A stretch of DNA of 64,000 bases. Source: an uncultured Alphaproteobacteria bacterium. Lineage in GTDB: Bacteria > Pseudomonadota > Alphaproteobacteria > RF32 > CAG-239. Position numbers and translations under genes: made by a program. The stretch is from assembly GCA_944391415.1 (NCBI GenBank), contig CALXTM010000007.1, positions 1 through 64,000 of the forward strand. Direction: 5' to 3'. Shown here piece by piece: positions 62,494 through 64,000 of the stretch (within the stretch, counting starts at the first letter, position 1; the number at the start of each line of letters is the position of its first letter). The notes under the pieces are model-generated. The model ran no database searches and was not told where the DNA came from. It worked only from the letters and a program-made list of their open reading frames with translations.

Positions 62494-63413
62494 TAAAAGG
62501 TCCTGACGGTTTCATCCGGCATTTGAAGCAGAGCTTTTTCGAGCTCGGTGCTTTTGTTTTTGGGCATAACTACTTTTAGTGTCATAATCTGATCGCCGCC
62601 TTTAACGCCCTTGCCTTTAAGACGCAACTTTTCGCCGGTGGTTGCATAAGGCGGAATATTAACAGCTACTTTGCCACTAATGGTCGGAACTGTTACTTTG
62701 GCCCCTAAAATTGCCTCTTTTAATGTGATGGGGAGCTCTAACAAAATGTTTTTGTCTTCCAACGTAAAATATGGGTGACGGTCGACATTAAGGGTTATCA
62801 AGACATCGCCGGCCGGACCGCCGTTGAAGCCTGCCTCGCCCAGCCCTTTAAGACGCAGAGTTTGGCCGTTTACGGTACCGGCAGGTATTTTGACATTAAT
62901 ATTTTTTCCATTGATATTAACCGTTTTTTCAGAGCCTTTGACAGCAGAAAGGAAGTCTATACGCATCGTATAACTGATGTCAGAACCTTTGCGCGGGCGT
63001 CTTGATGCGCCGCCAAAACCACCGCCAAACGGCCCTGCTCCCTGAGAAGAGAAGCCGGAAAAAATATCATCTCCAAAAATAGAAGAAAAATCAAACGATG
63101 CTCCTTGACTGCCGCCAAAAGGATTGCCCCCGGTGGAGTATGATTGATAACCTCCGTTGCCAAACCCGCTGGCACCAAAGCCTGTAGGCTTGCCTTCGGC
63201 ATCAATTTCGTTATTGTCATATTTTTGCCGTTTCTCTTTATCACCAAGAATATCATATGCACCGGAAACCTCTTTAAATTTCTCGGCAGCATTTTTGTCG
63301 TCTTTATTCAAGTCGGGGTGATATTTACGTGCAAGTTTACGGTAAGCAGATTTTATCTCGCTTTCCGAAGCATCTTTTGAAACCCCTAAAACATCATATA
63401 AATTTTTATTCAT
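62493..63413 (-). CDS. CbpA-type DnaJ-class co-chaperone
   Basis: This 306-aa protein has an N-terminal J domain with [12 protein letters not shown] (HPD) and a Gly/Phe/Ser-rich linker (about 75-135). Two C-terminal beta-barrel domains follow ([57 protein letters not shown]). No zinc-finger domain is present, so it is the CbpA class rather than DnaJ. It would stimulate DnaK or bind DNA. Confidence 0.88.
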   Translation of the reverse strand: MNKNLYDVLGVSKDASESEIKSAYRKLARKYHPDLNKDDKNAAEKFKEVSGAYDILGDKEKRQKYDNNEIDAEGKPTGFGASGFGNGGYQSYSTGGNPFGGSQGASFDFSSIFGDDIFSGFSSQGAGPFGGGFGGASRRPRKGSDISYTMRIDFLSAVKGSEKTVNINGKNINVKIPAGTVNGQTLRLKGLGEAGFNGGPAGDVLITLNVDRHPYFTLEDKNILLELPITLKEAILGAKVTVPTISGKVAVNIPPYATTGEKLRLKGKGVKGGDQIMTLKVVMPKNKSTELEKALLQMPDETVRTF

Positions 63414-63482
63414 CTTTTTGACCCGTTAAAACTTATTGTATAATTGTTATATAGGTAGGCGAAAGATGCTTTGCAAGTTGCT

Positions 63483-63770
63483 TTATTGACAAACAAAAGT
63501 GGCGCGACGTTTGTGATCAGGACGAAGATTTATGTCATAAAGCGATGATTTACGCCCACCATGATCATGGCAATATATGGCAGCCACAGGAGCTATCTCG
63601 TCTACCCTGATATCGGAATATTCATAAACTACATAATTGGAATTTTGCTCAACAACCACCGCATGAGCTACAATGTGATTGTAATCTGGTGCAACATAGA
63701 CCCCGTGATTGTAGCTTGAACATGACGAAAGTAATATGGCCAATGCCAAGCAAGAAAAAAATTTTTTCAT
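63483..63770 (-). CDS. Small lipoprotein
   Basis: This 95-aa protein has a lipoprotein signal (MKKFFSCLALAILLSSC). The mature part is about 78 residues with DYNHIVAHAVVVEQNSNYVV and cysteines in IYCHDHGG and FVCQ. No family was recognised. It overlaps the next gene by 4 bp. Confidence 0.7.
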   Translation of the reverse strand: MKKFFSCLALAILLSSCSSYNHGVYVAPDYNHIVAHAVVVEQNSNYVVYEYSDIRVDEIAPVAAIYCHDHGGRKSSLYDINLRPDHKRRATFVCQ

Positions 63771-63928
63771 ATATCGGACTCCCTGGTTTTGGATGATACG
63801 GCTGATGATTTAACCTTGGATGTTTCAATAGGCGTCAGGCCCTCGACCGATTTGCCTTTTACCGCAATCACTTTGGCACGCATTTTATCAATGCTGGCCT
63901 TAAATGATTTGATTTTTGATTTATCCAT
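63767..63928 (-). CDS. Small basic/Ser-rich protein
   Basis: This 53-aa protein (MDKSKIKSFKASIDKMRAKV start, Lys/Ser/Thr-rich) is preceded by AAGGAGTAAGGAC, a strong ribosome binding region, and overlaps the lipoprotein gene start, so it is plausible. No function can be assigned. A longer start at 63952 is in frame. Confidence 0.5.
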   Translation of the reverse strand: MDKSKIKSFKASIDKMRAKVIAVKGKSVEGLTPIETSKVKSSAVSSKTRESDI

Positions 63929-64000
63929 GTCCTTACTCCTTGGCGATGTCATTGACTGATTTTGATTTTAATCAGCAGGCGTTAATTTATGATTAATTAA

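Overview
The window reads as a chromosomal segment of an alphaproteobacterium. It has a standard rpmH-rnpA-yidD-yidC-engB block, N-formylglutamate amidohydrolase, murI, aroK and xerD genes, and A/T-leaning intergenic DNA. The pilin and coiled-coil protein style suggests an uncultured, host-associated lineage; that is inference, because no rRNA or taxonomic marker was compared.

Positions 1-26484 (minus strand, read right to left) hold one long type IV secretion system (T4SS) locus in almost canonical virB order. It starts with a virB2-like pilin, two more proteins carrying the same two-helix pilin domain (one of 1234 aa), virB3, virB4 and a virB5-like protein. Five secreted coiled-coil or helical proteins of unknown function follow, then virB8, a virB7-like lipoprotein, a second virB8, virB9 with a C-terminal SPOR domain, and two giant proteins built of about 17-residue repeats. 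The first giant has a VirB10/DotG-type membrane anchor. The second has a signal peptide and runs off the left edge. No VirB10/TrbI channel domain, VirB11 or VirD4 is visible inside the window.

Positions 26.7-30.1 kb hold a housekeeping block (ROK kinase, MTA/SAH nucleosidase, shikimate kinase, small membrane protein, XerD). The virB6-like gene follows at 30.1-32.1 kb. Divergent from it, 32.3-43.2 kb is a type IVb pilus operon of the IncI/R64 PilL-N-O-P-Q-R-S kind, headed by an OmpA-like protein and ending in a prepilin gene with a terminator. A T4SS next to a thin type IVb pilus recalls IncI conjugation loci.

Positions 43.3-46.4 kb carry patatin, histidine phosphatase, murI and a SIMPL-domain protein. 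Positions 46455-52936 are a 6.5-kb integrative element in tRNA-Val(GAC), with 56-bp att repeats and paired arm-type sites at both ends. It carries a tyrosine recombinase, an HTH protein, a possible HUH replication protein, small membrane proteins, and an AAA ATPase paired with a putative PD-(D/E)xK nuclease, which looks like a defence module.

Positions 53.3-64 kb are mostly housekeeping: FGase-like amidohydrolase, a lytic transglycosylase behind a sigma-54-like promoter, a metallo-beta-lactamase-fold protein, acyl-ACP thioesterase, tRNA methyltransferase, the rpmH-engB block, a DUF1349 protein, a CbpA-type DnaJ and two small proteins.
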